From JBNAVJ01 sp049700455 (GTDB lineage: Bacteria; Bacteroidota; Ignavibacteria; Tepidaquicellales; Tepidaquicellaceae), in the NCBI GenBank assembly GCA_049700455.1, contig JBNAVJ010000007.1, positions 1 to 64,000 of the forward strand: a stretch of DNA of 64,000 bases. The letters run 5' to 3'. The position numbers were made by a program, and so were the translations under genes. Of this stretch, positions 37,396 to 46,333 are shown one piece after another (positions within the stretch are counted from its first letter, which is position 1; every line of letters starts with the position of its first letter). Below the pieces are notes generated by a model, which saw nothing but the letters and a program-made list of their open reading frames with translations, made no database searches and was not told the origin of the DNA.

Positions 37396-40300
37396 TTATT
37401 CTATCTTTACATCAAGACACAAACCCTGCAATTCTTTAACAAGCACGTTAAATGATTCAGGAATGTTTGGTTCAGGTATATTTTCACCTTTAATAATAGC
37501 TTCATATGTCCTTGCACGTCCTGTTACATCATCACTTTTTACAGTTAACATCTCTCGTAATGTTGCACTTGCTCCATATCCTTGCAATGCCCAGCATTCC
37601 ATTTCTCCAAACCTTTGTCCTCCAAACTGAGCTTTACCTCCAAGTGGTTGTTGAGTTATTAATGAATACGGACCTATTGAACGAGCATGAATCTTATCAT
37701 CTACAAGATGTGAAAGTTTCATCATATAGATATAACCTACCGTTACCTTTTGATGGAATCTCTCACCTGTTCTCCCATCATATAAATCTATTCTCGAATT
37801 TGCTGGTAATCCTGCCTTACGAAGACTTTCTTCTATTTCTTCTACAGTAGCTCCATCAAAAATTGGTGTTGCAAATTTTAAACCTAATGTCTTTCCAACC
37901 CAACCCAAAGCTGTTTCGTAAAGCTGACCAATATTCATACGTGATGGGACGCCAAGAGGGTTTAGTACTATATCAACAGGAGTCCCATCGGGCATAAATG
38001 GCATATCTTCTGGAGGAACTATTTTAGCCACCACCCCTTTATTGCCATGCCTCCCTGCCATTTTATCACCAACCGATAATTTGCGTTTCTTAGCCACATA
38101 AACTTTGGCAAGCTTAACTACACCAGTTGGCAACTCGTCTCCAAGCGTTATTTTTGCCTTTAATCTCTTATACTTTTCTTCTATTTCATTCAATTTATAT
38201 TTGTAGTTCTTGTAAACATCCAATAGCAACGAATTTGCCCGCCTGCTGTTTGACCATTCAATTTCATAATTCAAATCACTTAGATTAACATTACCTTTCT
38301 CAAGCAAATGAGTAAAAGTATCTTTCTTGAATTCCACACCACTCTTAACATAAATGTTATTCCTGTAATCTTTTACTCCAAGACTTCCTTTGCCTTCAAA
38401 CAAAATACCTAACTTCTCAGCAAATTTTTGATTTAGCTCTTGTAATTCAGCTTTTCGTTCTGCTTCTAACTTATCATGCTTTTTCTTCTCTTCTTTCTTG
38501 CTCTCAGTATCTCTTGTCTTACGTGAAAAAAGCTTTTTACTTACAACAATCCCTTTTAATCCCGGAGGGGCTTTAAGTGATGCATCTTTAACATCTCCAG
38601 CTTTCTCTCCAAATATTGCCTTAAGAAGTTTTTCTTCAGGGGTTGGTTCGGTTTCCCCCTTAGGAGTTACCTTACCTATTAATATATCACCTTCTTTAAC
38701 TTCAGCACCTATTCTTACTATCCCATTTTCATCAAGGTCTTTTGTAGCTTCTTCACTTACATTTGGAATTTCTTTTGTTAATTCTTCCTCTCCTCGTTTT
38801 GTATCTCTTACTTCAAGACTAAATTCCTCTATATGAATTGAAGTATATATATCTTTAGCAACTACTCTCTCGCTTATAACTATAGCATCTTCATAATTAA
38901 ATCCTCGCCAAGGCATAAAAGCAACAAGTATATTTCTCCCCAGTGCAAGTTCGCCGTTATCCGTTGAAGAACCATCAGCAAGTATATCCCCTTTCTTGAT
39001 TTTTTGCCCTTCTTTTACAATTGGTCTCTGATTGATTGAAGTATCCTGATTCGTTCTTAAAAACTTAACAAGTTTATATTCAACTCTCCGTTTATCATCA
39101 AAACTCAGAAGACTTTCTTCTGAATCTTCACGAATATGATATCTTACCACAATCCTATCGGCTGAAACATACTCAACTACACCATCTGCTTCAGCAACAA
39201 TCATTGACCGTGAATCTCTTGCAACAATTTCTTCAAATCCGGTCCCCACAATAGGAGCTTCAGGACGCAAAAGCGGAACAGCTTGACGTTGCATATTACT
39301 TCCCATAAGTGCTCTGTTAGCATCGTCATGTTCCAGAAACGGTATCAGCGCAGCTGCTGCACTTACTATCTGGTTAGTAGCAACATCCATATAATCAACT
39401 TCTTCAGGAGATACAATAGGAAAGTCCCCTTTATATCGGATTTTAATCCTTGAGTTAATAAAACGACCGTGAGAATCAACTGGCTCAGTCGCTTGTGCTA
39501 TTCTGTAGTCATCTTCAATATCAGCTGAAATATATTCTATAGTATCTGTGATTTTACCCTTTATAACTTTACGATATGGGGTCTCAATAAATCCAAGTCC
39601 ATTAATCCGGGAGTGAATACACAAAGACGATATAAGTCCGATATTTGGTCCTTCTGGAGTCTCTATCGGACACAATCTACCATAATGGGTATAGTGTACA
39701 TCTCTAACTTCAAACCCTGCTCTTTCACGAGATAATCCTCCCGGTCCTAAAGCACTAATACGTCGTTTATGAGTCATTTCCGCAAGAGGATTAGTCTGGT
39801 CCATAAACTGAGACAATTGACTCGTACCAAAAAATGAAGATAGAGCACTTGTAACAGGACGCGCAGTAACTAATTTTGCGGGAGCAAGATTTTCTTCATC
39901 ATGAGTGCTCATCTTTTCTCTAATTGTTCTCGTCATCCGTGCCAATCCAATTGCAAACTGCTGTGAAAGTTGTTCACACACAGTTCTTACCCTTCTATTA
40001 CCCAAATGATCAATATCATCAACTTCCCTTCTTTTATCTACAAGGTCCCTAATAGCACTAATAATTGCAACAAGATCCTGAAGAGTTAAAATTGTTATAT
40101 AATCATCTATTTGCAGATTGAGTTTCTTATTAATTTTATATCTACCAACATCACCAAGATCATATTTTTTAGGGTTGAAAAATTGCTTTTCTATATAACT
40201 CTTTGCAGATTCCCCTTCCGTATCTATTAATAATACATCCTTTTTTTTATCCTTTCCTGCCTGTGGGTGTTCCTCTTTTTCAAACGACTCTTCTTCATTA

Positions 40301-41232
40301 TCACTAAGTATTGTGTTAAATATAATTTTTTCTCCATCAGTAGGGTCCCTTTTCAACAGGTACAATGATTTTATTGTACTATTGCTGATATTAACCAGTA
40401 AATCCTCTGTTAACATAGTACCCTCTGGAATCCCCAGATCATCTCCAGTCATCTTATCAATCACATTTTCAGCAACAATTCTCCCAATGTAATCAAAGTA
40501 ATTTCTTCTATTAATCTCCACTTTTTCAACAAGATTAAACAACTTCATAATCTCAATTTTATTATTGTATCCAAGAGCCCTGAGTAAAGTGGAGAAATAA
40601 AACTTCTTTTTCCGATCTACATAAGCATATAATAAGTCATTAATATCTGTAGTAAACTCAACCCAGCTACCTTTATAAGGAATAACCCGTGCAGAGTATA
40701 ACTTGGTCCCATTAGCATGAATTGATTCACTGAAAACAACCCCGGGTGAGCGGTGTAATTGACTGACAATAACGCGTTCAGAACCATTAATTATAAAGCT
40801 ACCCCGTGGAGTCATATATGGGAGGTGACCAAGATAAACATCCTGCTCTATTGTATAATTATATTCTTTAGCAGCTGTATTAGGCTTCGTTGAGAGACGA
40901 AGTTTTACTTTGATAGGCACAGAATACGTCAGTCCTTGTTCCTGGCATTCTATCACAGAATAGGGAGGTTTCTCTACATAATACTCCACAAACTCAAGAA
41001 TAGCAGTTTCTCTTGAATCGGTAATTGGAAAATGATCCTGAAAAACTTTCTGCAAACCAATAGGTTTACGTTTACTAATCGGCACATCTTCTTGCAGGAA
41101 GTCTTTAAAAGACTGCAACTGAACATCAAGTAAATCAGGTGGTTCAAACTGAATCTTGGACTTTGAAAATGTTAACCTGTTATTTTTAAGATTTAATGGT
41201 TTAAGATTTAGGAATTCACCTTTGGAGTTCAT
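37396..41232 (-). CDS. rpoB: DNA-directed RNA polymerase subunit beta
   Basis: This subunit forms the other half of the RNA polymerase active cleft and the rifampicin pocket. Recognisable blocks are SQLSQFMDQTNPLAEMTHKRRISALGPGGLSRERAGFEVRDVHYTHYGR (in parts SQLSQFMDQTNPLAE, HKRRISALGPGGL and RERAGFEVRDVH), the rifampicin-region core, then ETPEGPNIGLI. Later come GRNILVAFMPWRGFNYEDAI (20 residues) and KMAGRHGNKGVV near the C-terminus. The rifampicin-pocket residues look wild type by eye. The length is 1,278. A 132-base gap with a hairpin separates it from rplL. Confidence 0.99.
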   Translation of the reverse strand: MNSKGEFLNLKPLNLKNNRLTFSKSKIQFEPPDLLDVQLQSFKDFLQEDVPISKRKPIGLQKVFQDHFPITDSRETAILEFVEYYVEKPPYSVIECQEQGLTYSVPIKVKLRLSTKPNTAAKEYNYTIEQDVYLGHLPYMTPRGSFIINGSERVIVSQLHRSPGVVFSESIHANGTKLYSARVIPYKGSWVEFTTDINDLLYAYVDRKKKFYFSTLLRALGYNNKIEIMKLFNLVEKVEINRRNYFDYIGRIVAENVIDKMTGDDLGIPEGTMLTEDLLVNISNSTIKSLYLLKRDPTDGEKIIFNTILSDNEEESFEKEEHPQAGKDKKKDVLLIDTEGESAKSYIEKQFFNPKKYDLGDVGRYKINKKLNLQIDDYITILTLQDLVAIISAIRDLVDKRREVDDIDHLGNRRVRTVCEQLSQQFAIGLARMTRTIREKMSTHDEENLAPAKLVTARPVTSALSSFFGTSQLSQFMDQTNPLAEMTHKRRISALGPGGLSRERAGFEVRDVHYTHYGRLCPIETPEGPNIGLISSLCIHSRINGLGFIETPYRKVIKGKITDTIEYISADIEDDYRIAQATEPVDSHGRFINSRIKIRYKGDFPIVSPEEVDYMDVATNQIVSAAAALIPFLEHDDANRALMGSNMQRQAVPLLRPEAPIVGTGFEEIVARDSRSMIVAEADGVVEYVSADRIVVRYHIREDSEESLLSFDDKRRVEYKLVKFLRTNQDTSINQRPIVKEGQKIKKGDILADGSSTDNGELALGRNILVAFMPWRGFNYEDAIVISERVVAKDIYTSIHIEEFSLEVRDTKRGEEELTKEIPNVSEEATKDLDENGIVRIGAEVKEGDILIGKVTPKGETEPTPEEKLLKAIFGEKAGDVKDASLKAPPGLKGIVVSKKLFSRKTRDTESKKEEKKKHDKLEAERKAELQELNQKFAEKLGILFEGKGSLGVKDYRNNIYVKSGVEFKKDTFTHLLEKGNVNLSDLNYEIEWSNSRRANSLLLDVYKNYKYKLNEIEEKYKRLKAKITLGDELPTGVVKLAKVYVAKKRKLSVGDKMAGRHGNKGVVAKIVPPEDMPFMPDGTPVDIVLNPLGVPSRMNIGQLYETALGWVGKTLGLKFATPIFDGATVEEIEESLRKAGLPANSRIDLYDGRTGERFHQKVTVGYIYMMKLSHLVDDKIHARSIGPYSLITQQPLGGKAQFGGQRFGEMECWALQGYGASATLREMLTVKSDDVTGRARTYEAIIKGENIPEPNIPESFNVLVKELQGLCLDVKIE

Positions 41233-41303
41233 TGACTTTTATAAATTTATATTTTAAGCGATGGGTTTAAAATGTTTTTTAAAAAACAAAACAATAGTTA
41301 ATG

Positions 41304-41331
41304 TTTGAGTTGATCAATCGACCAACTCAAA
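41304..41331 (-). terminator. Hairpin between rplL and rpoB, possible attenuator
   Basis: TTTGAGTTG (41304-41312) pairs perfectly with CAACTCAAA (41323-41331) around a 10-base loop, 34 bases after the rplL stop and about 70 bases before rpoB. The sequence after it on the minus strand is T-rich but not a clean T run (TTGTTTTGTTTTTT starts about 9 bases later). E. coli has a partial terminator at the same place in the same operon. Confidence 0.5.
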
Positions 41332-41364
41332 CCCTCAACTATTCTTTTAAAACAAAAAATAATC

Positions 41365-41739
41365 TTATTTAATTTCAACTTTAGCGCCAGCTGCTTCTAA
41401 TTCAGCTTTTAGTTTTTCAGCTTCTGCTTTGGGAATATTCTCTTTAACTGGCTTTGGAGCGCTTTCAACCAATGCTTTTGCTTCGGTTAATCCAAGCCCA
41501 GTGGCTCCTTTTACAACCTTTATAACTTTAATTTTTTCAGGTCCTACATCAGCAAGAACAACTGTAAATTCAGTTTTTTCCTCTTCAGGGGCAGTCTGTG
41601 CAGGAGCTGCTCCACCTGCAACCACCACAGGAGCTGCCGCCGTTACACCAAATTTCTCTTCCAGTGCTTTCTTTAATTCAGCTGCTTCAGTAAGTGTTAA
41701 ATTTGAGATTTTATCTACTAATTCCTGTACTACTGACAT
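41365..41739 (-). CDS. rplL: 50S ribosomal protein L7/L12
   Basis: This acidic stalk protein recruits translation GTPases. The N-terminal dimerisation domain (about 1-35), an alanine/proline hinge (AAAPVVVAGGAAPAQTAPEE, 20 residues, about 34-53) and the C-terminal factor-binding domain (KTEFTVVLADVGPEKIKVIKVV... then GLGLTEAKALVE) are all intact. The length of 124 is normal. It follows rplJ by 42 bases. AAAGGAAAAA upstream of the ATG is a weak Shine-Dalgarno candidate. Confidence 0.98.
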   Translation of the reverse strand: MSVVQELVDKISNLTLTEAAELKKALEEKFGVTAAAPVVVAGGAAPAQTAPEEEKTEFTVVLADVGPEKIKVIKVVKGATGLGLTEAKALVESAPKPVKENIPKAEAEKLKAELEAAGAKVEIK

Positions 41740-41781
41740 TTTTATTTTTCCTTTCTATTATTTTAATTCTTTTAAAATTGC

Positions 41782-42315
41782 TTATGCAGCATTTTTCTTT
41801 GCTACTTCTTCAATCACCGACACAAGATCTCTTATCAGTGCATTCAAAGTACCAACAATACCAGAGATTGGCGAATTAAGACTTGATACAACACCCGCAA
41901 TAATTTCTTCCTTTGAAAGCAGTGATGCAAGCTCGTTTAATTTGCTCCCATCATAGACTAAATTATCCACTACTGCTGCTTTCAGCTTTGGCTTCTCAGT
42001 TTTGGAAGATAATTTCTTTATAAGTTTTGCAGGGGCTCCAGGGTCATCTCCACCAAATACAATACCGGTTGGGCCAACAAAGTAACTTTTCAAATCATCA
42101 TAAAATTGTGAATACTTTTCTGAGTCTTTCAATGATAACAATGCAAGAGTATTCTTAGCAACTTTATACTTAATGTTGGACTTATAAAATTCATCTCTCA
42201 ACTCATTAACCTCTGCAACTGACATACCCATAAAATCAATTAAATACAATGACCCTGCTGAATTCATCAAGTCTTTTAAGTTTTCAACAACAGCATGTTT
42301 TTTTTGTTTTTCCAT
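41782..42315 (-). CDS. rplJ: 50S ribosomal protein L10
   Basis: L10 anchors the L7/L12 stalk on the large subunit. The conserved IDFMGMSVAEVNELRDEFYK (20 residues, about 24-43), the VAKNTLALL motif and the VGPTGIVFGGDDP region are visible. The C-terminal helix (about 145-177) that carries L12 dimers is present. The length of 177 is normal. The 71-base gap upstream could hold an L10 autoregulatory leader, but only one short 5-bp hairpin is visible there. Confidence 0.97.
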   Translation of the reverse strand: MEKQKKHAVVENLKDLMNSAGSLYLIDFMGMSVAEVNELRDEFYKSNIKYKVAKNTLALLSLKDSEKYSQFYDDLKSYFVGPTGIVFGGDDPGAPAKLIKKLSSKTEKPKLKAAVVDNLVYDGSKLNELASLLSKEEIIAGVVSSLNSPISGIVGTLNALIRDLVSVIEEVAKKNAA

Positions 42316-42386
42316 CTAATTTGTTTACTTGATTTCTACGTATTTAGAAGCATTTTTATAATATGTAGAGTGCGTAATATTCTCGT

Positions 42387-43091
42387 TTATGCTGCAGCTT
42401 TTAAATCCGGAAGGGATCTATCAATCTTTATCCCCGGTCCCATAGTGGATGACAGAGTAACAGATTTAATATAAGTCCCTTTCGCCGCTGCTGGTTTTAA
42501 TTTTATAATTGTATTCAGAAAAGCGTTGATATTATCAACTAACTTATCAGTATCAAATGAAGCTTTTCCAATACTTGTATGTACTATACCAAATTTATCA
42601 ACCCTAAAATCAATCTTTCCAGCTTTTACTTCTTTAACAGCTTGAGCCAGATTTGGGGTTACAGTTCCACTTTTAGGATTAGGCATTAAACCTCGTGGTC
42701 CTAATACTTTCCCAAGTTTTCCAAGTTCACTCATCGTATCAGGAGCGGCAATTATAACATCTACATCTGTCCAGCCTTCTGCTATCTTTTTAAGATAATC
42801 TTCAAAACCTACGTAATCAGCACCAGCATCAATTGCTTCCTGTTGTTTTTCTGGCTTGGCAATTACCAGCACCCGAACTGTCTTTCCAAGACCGTGAGGC
42901 AATGAAACTGTCCCTCTTACAACCTGATCTGCATGCTTTGGATCTACCCCCAAATTAACAGCTATCTCCACTGATTCATCAAATTTAGCAGTTGCATATT
43001 TTTTAACCAACTCAACAGCTTCTCTAATACTAAAGCTCTTTTTTAAATTAACTTCTTTAAGTATTTGTTTTTGTTTCTTTGTTAGTTTCAT
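42387..43091 (-). CDS. rplA: 50S ribosomal protein L1
   Basis: L1 forms the mobile stalk at the E site. The sequence contains the conserved FDESVEIAVNLGVDPKHADQ (20 residues, about 37-56), VRGTVSLPHGLGKTVRVLV, and the LGPRGLMPNPKSGTVT signature near 130, followed by KAGKIDFRVDKFGIVH. The length of 234 is normal. It lies 20 bases after rplK in the standard rplK-rplA-rplJ-rplL order. Confidence 0.98.
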   Translation of the reverse strand: MKLTKKQKQILKEVNLKKSFSIREAVELVKKYATAKFDESVEIAVNLGVDPKHADQVVRGTVSLPHGLGKTVRVLVIAKPEKQQEAIDAGADYVGFEDYLKKIAEGWTDVDVIIAAPDTMSELGKLGKVLGPRGLMPNPKSGTVTPNLAQAVKEVKAGKIDFRVDKFGIVHTSIGKASFDTDKLVDNINAFLNTIIKLKPAAAKGTYIKSVTLSSTMGPGIKIDRSLPDLKAAA

Positions 43092-43111
43092 ACTAAGTTT
43101 TCAATTTTAAT

Positions 43112-43534
43112 TTACTCCACAGTAATTCCCATACTTCTGGCTGTACCTTTAATCATTTTCATTGCTTGCTCAACTGTTCGCGCATTTAGATCTGGCATTT
43201 TCATCTCTGCAATTTCACGCACTTGTTGAAGTGTAACCTTACCAACTTTATTCTTATTCGGAACTCCGGAGCCTTTCTGAATTCCGGCAGCCCGTAATAA
43301 CAATACCGCTGCAGGAGGAGTCTTGGTAACAAAAGTAAAAGATTTGTCAGAATAAACAGTAATTACTACCGGAACTATTATCCCTGCCTTATCTTTTGTT
43401 CTTGCGTTGAATTGCTTGCAGAATTCCATTCCATTGACTCCACGCTGTCCAAGTGCAGGGCCAACTGGTGGAGCCATAGTTGCTTGTCCTCCTGGAATTT
43501 GTAGTTTAATATACCCAACAACTTTTTTCGCCAT
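43112..43534 (-). CDS. rplK: 50S ribosomal protein L11
   Basis: L11 binds the GTPase-associated centre of 23S rRNA. The N-terminal domain has KLQIPGGQATMAPPVGPALGQ (in parts IKLQIPGGQAT and MAPPVGPALGQRGVN), with the proline-rich hinge typical of the family. The C-terminal RNA-binding domain shows VTLQQVREIAEMK and the final MIKGTARSMGITVE. The length of 140 is exact. It follows nusG by 18 bases. Confidence 0.98.
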   Translation of the reverse strand: MAKKVVGYIKLQIPGGQATMAPPVGPALGQRGVNGMEFCKQFNARTKDKAGIIVPVVITVYSDKSFTFVTKTPPAAVLLLRAAGIQKGSGVPNKNKVGKVTLQQVREIAEMKMPDLNARTVEQAMKMIKGTARSMGITVE

Positions 43535-43552
43535 AAATAATATATCCCTTTA

Positions 43553-44203
43553 TTATTTTTCTTTACTAATTTCGCTTATATGAAATTCAATCGGAGTTTT
43601 TCTTCCAAAAATACTAACCATAACCTTTACCTTTAACTTGTCCTCATAAACTTCCAATACAGTACCTGTAAAATTGTTAAATGGTCCACTGATTACTTTA
43701 ACAGGATCGTTGACTTTTAATTTGAGATCTATTTTTTCATATTGGGCTTCTTCATGTAAAAGAGCACGAAGCCTTTTAATTTCTTCTGGTCTCAGTGGGA
43801 TAGGATCAAGTTTCTTACCTCCTGCAGTTTTTGTTCCAACAAAGCTTAGCACCGAAGGGACAGTCTTGATGAACCTTTTAACTTCATCGTCAAGATCTGC
43901 CTCCATTAAGATATAGCCCGGATAGAAGTTTTTATACTTAACAATTTTTTTATTCCCTTTAATCTCAAATACTTTTTCAAGAGGAATTACTACATTGCGA
44001 ATCTTATGCTCTAATCCTTCTTGTTTAATTTGAGCATCAATATACGCCTTCACTTTATTTTCATGACCAGAAATAATCTTTATAGCATACCACTTGAAAA
44101 CACCAGACTCATCCTCGGTAATTTCTATCTCTGGCTTATTTTCTACTTTTTCTTCGTTCTTTTCTGAGATATTGTTATCTTTGTTATTTTTTCCCATCAA
44201 CAT
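43553..44203 (-). CDS. nusG: Transcription termination/antitermination protein NusG
   Basis: NusG binds the RNA polymerase clamp, promotes elongation and links to Rho and S10. After a roughly 35-residue charged N-terminal extension (KNNKDNNISEKNEEKVENK), the NGN domain begins FKWYAIKIISGHENKVKAYI (about 37-56) and has YPGYILME-like FYPGYILMEADLDD. The KOW domain is DPVKVISGPFNNFTGTVLEV (20 residues). The length of 216 includes the extension, which is common in Bacteroidota. The start could be M1 or M3. It follows secE by 5 bases. Confidence 0.97.
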   Translation of the reverse strand: MLMGKNNKDNNISEKNEEKVENKPEIEITEDESGVFKWYAIKIISGHENKVKAYIDAQIKQEGLEHKIRNVVIPLEKVFEIKGNKKIVKYKNFYPGYILMEADLDDEVKRFIKTVPSVLSFVGTKTAGGKKLDPIPLRPEEIKRLRALLHEEAQYEKIDLKLKVNDPVKVISGPFNNFTGTVLEVYEDKLKVKVMVSIFGRKTPIEFHISEISKEK

Positions 44204-44208
44204 TAAAA

Positions 44209-44391
44209 CTAAAAAAGTAATTTAAGAAAGTTGCTAATGCCCATATCTATAATATACACAAAAACTGCAAACAAAATCATCGTAACAACAACTATGATAG
44301 TCGAATCCTTTAGCTCCTGCTTTTTAGGCCAGCTAACTTTTTTCATCTCTTTAAAAATATCTACAAAAAAATTTATAATTTTTTCCTTCAT
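44209..44391 (-). CDS. secE: Preprotein translocase subunit SecE
   Basis: This small essential subunit of the SecYEG channel has the amphipathic signature FKEMKKVSWPKKQELKDST (about 13-31) followed by a single TM segment (about 33-54). At 60 residues it is the minimal one-TM form found outside Enterobacteria. It lies between tRNA-Trp and nusG, its usual place. Confidence 0.96.
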   Translation of the reverse strand: MKEKIINFFVDIFKEMKKVSWPKKQELKDSTIIVVVTMILFAVFVYIIDMGISNFLKLLF

Positions 44392-44409
44392 CTAAAAAAT
44401 TTGAGTTTG

Positions 44410-44482
44410 CACGGGAGGAGGGACTCGAACCCCCAACCGACGGTTTTGGAGACCGCTACTCTACCAATTGAGCTACACCCGT
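44410..44482 (-). tRNA. tRNA-Trp (anticodon CCA)
   Basis: The 73-nt cloverleaf on the minus strand has anticodon loop CTCCAAA, D-stem GCTC, T-loop TTCGAGT and discriminator G; CCA is not encoded. The acceptor stem ACGGGTG/CTCCCGT pairs except for a U6-U67 mismatch. It lies 19 bases before secE. Confidence 0.96.
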
Positions 44483-44522
44483 AATTATACTCACCTTTTT
44501 TAAGTTCATTAAATTTCAATAG

Positions 44523-44595
<73 letters not shown>

Positions 44596-44612
44596 ATTTT
44601 TTCAAAGAACAG

Positions 44613-44685
44613 AGCGGGAGACGGGACTCGAACCCGCGACCAACAGCTTGGAAGGCTGTGACTCTACCAACTGAGTTACTCCCGC
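44613..44685 (-). tRNA. tRNA-Gly (anticodon TCC)
   Basis: The acceptor stem is GCGGGAG/CTCCCGC, the anticodon loop CTTCCAA, the T-loop TTCGAGT and the discriminator T. It is 73 nt without encoded CCA, 10 bases after tRNA-Tyr and 17 before tRNA-Thr. Confidence 0.97.
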
Positions 44686-44695
44686 CTATGTTGTG

Positions 44696-44778
44696 TGGGT
44701 AGGGAAGGATTCGAACCTCCGAAGGCCTGAGCCGTCAGATTTACAGTCTGATGCGTTTGACCGCTTCGCTACCTACCC
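44696..44778 (-). tRNA. tRNA-Tyr (anticodon GTA)
   Basis: This 83-nt class II tRNA has acceptor stem GGGTAGG/CCTACCC, anticodon loop CTGTAAA, a long variable arm and T-loop TTCGAAT; discriminator A, CCA not encoded. It is the first gene after the operon promoter. Confidence 0.97.
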
Positions 44779-44802
44779 GAAAATTTTTCTTTTGAAACTA
44801 TA

Positions 44803-44831
44803 AATATATTAAATAAGTTTTTTTAATTCAA
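44803..44831 (-). promoter_or_regulatory. Promoter of the tRNA-secE-nusG-rpl-rpoBC operon
   Basis: The minus strand has TTGAAT (44831-44826), a 17-bp spacer and TATATT (44808-44803). Transcription would start near 44796, about 18 bases before tRNA-Tyr. The next strong terminator on this strand is after rpoC, so one transcript of about 11.7 kb could carry four tRNAs and eight protein genes. Confidence 0.8.
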
Positions 44832-44863
44832 TATATATTTTTAACTTTTTTATTCCCCCTGAT

Positions 44864-46324
44864 TTAGAAAGTCTTTGTAAGAATACTATCTAACTTTTTC
44901 CCAACCTTCTCTAAGTAATTCAACCGCTGTTCAAGTGAACTTCTTTCCATTAGTAATGCATCACTATTAATATCAGAATTTTTAATTATAACTTCACGAT
45001 ATTTCGGGAGGCTGCGTTCTTTCTCTGATAGCTGCATATCTATATTCTTTTCCCTTTCACAAATAATATCTATTACTTCATTAGTAAGTAATTGGGATTC
45101 CGTTATCAATAAACAAAATGATTCTACTGATAAATCTTCAGCAATATAAAGATTTTTCCTTACTTTCGATTTAATCATAAAGGTCTTCTTTTCTACCGTT
45201 CCAAGCTCAGCCTTTATGGCATCTAATTGTTTTTTCTTCTCTACAATTTCTTTCCTGACTTCATTAAGTTTATTTCCAGCTGAAATTTTTCTACTCAAGA
45301 TTCCAAGCCCCTCCTCTATAATTACAGTCAGCAGTTCCATTCCTTTTAAAGAAGTGGAAAGTTCTTTTGCCTGTTCTAACGTTGCTCTTGAATGTGAAAA
45401 GTATCCTATCCTGTCCAATTCCCTTGCAGAATCAATTAAGTTACTAACAATGTTTTTACCAACACTAAGAAGTAAATTATAGTCCTGTTTATACGTCCCC
45501 TTGTATTTTGACGAATCTATATAGTTTAAATACCTTATAGCCTTTTTCCAATCTGAAAAATAAATTAATTTGATATATTCATCTGATAGTTGAGCTATTT
45601 TTTCTACTGCCTCTGTTGATATAGTACTTTCTGGATACTTTCTAAGAAATTGTCCCAGCTCTATTATTTGAGCTTCTATCATCTGAGGAGTTTCTGGTGT
45701 ATTTGCAATTATTCTATAGAATTCCCTTTTATCAGCATTCACTATAAGATGAATATATAAAAATATAAGCGATGCAACTATAACCAAAAATATAAGCAAC
45801 TGGATGAGTTTAATTCGCTTTTTACGGTGCTCTGAACCTTTTATAGAATGATTAATATAACCAATCTTAACCTCTAAACTTTCTCTTTCGGCATCCTCAA
45901 TATAATTAAGGAGTTCAGTATAAATTTTCTTAGCTGATAAGTAATCCTTTCTTAGAAGAGCTTCCTCTCCCTTTTTCAGTAAATCACTTTTTGTTGATAA
46001 GGCAAAACAAACTTTATTAAACAATGCCTTTGCAGGAATATAATTGGGGAAAAGAGCAATTATTCTCAAACACTGGATATAGGCATCATCAAAACATCTG
46101 ACATTATACAAGTATTCAACCTCTATCAGCAGTTTTTCAGGATTCAAAGTTAGAGATTCAGAAGACTTTTCAACCTGGTAACGACAATCATAAATGCTAC
46201 ATCCATTATTGATATCCCAACATTCTTTGTGGTAATATCTGTTACATTGAGGACATATTACAAATTCGTCGGTTAAAAGAATGTCCGTTAAACAATAAGG
46301 ACATCTATAAGAAATGTTATTCAA
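44864..46324 (-). CDS. Membrane protein with an N-terminal RING-like zinc finger
   Basis: This 486-residue protein is not a named family to me. The N-terminus has eight evenly arranged metal ligands: C8-x2-C11-x12-C24-x2-C27-x4-H32-x2-C35-x6-C42-x4-C47. This is the cross-brace spacing of prokaryotic RING-type fingers (CPxC...YHKECW). Next is a helical TPR-like stretch (about 64-155), then one TM segment (about 174-195) and a long helical C-terminus with probable coiled coil (about 370-480). The finger should be cytoplasmic and the coiled coil extracytoplasmic. It starts 9 bases after the LysE-like exporter gene and ends next to the tRNA operon promoter. Whether the finger has ligase, structural or binding activity cannot be told. 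Confidence 0.75.
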   Translation of the reverse strand: MNNISYRCPYCLTDILLTDEFVICPQCNRYYHKECWDINNGCSIYDCRYQVEKSSESLTLNPEKLLIEVEYLYNVRCFDDAYIQCLRIIALFPNYIPAKALFNKVCFALSTKSDLLKKGEEALLRKDYLSAKKIYTELLNYIEDAERESLEVKIGYINHSIKGSEHRKKRIKLIQLLIFLVIVASLIFLYIHLIVNADKREFYRIIANTPETPQMIEAQIIELGQFLRKYPESTISTEAVEKIAQLSDEYIKLIYFSDWKKAIRYLNYIDSSKYKGTYKQDYNLLLSVGKNIVSNLIDSARELDRIGYFSHSRATLEQAKELSTSLKGMELLTVIIEEGLGILSRKISAGNKLNEVRKEIVEKKKQLDAIKAELGTVEKKTFMIKSKVRKNLYIAEDLSVESFCLLITESQLLTNEVIDIICEREKNIDMQLSEKERSLPKYREVIIKNSDINSDALLMERSSLEQRLNYLEKVGKKLDSILTKTF

Positions 46325-46333
46325 TTTCCAACT

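Noticed and set aside
42316..42386. L10 autoregulatory leader upstream of rplJ
   Set aside because: Only a 5-bp hairpin (TTCTA/TAGAA, 42334-42349) is visible and no kink-turn signature was recognised.
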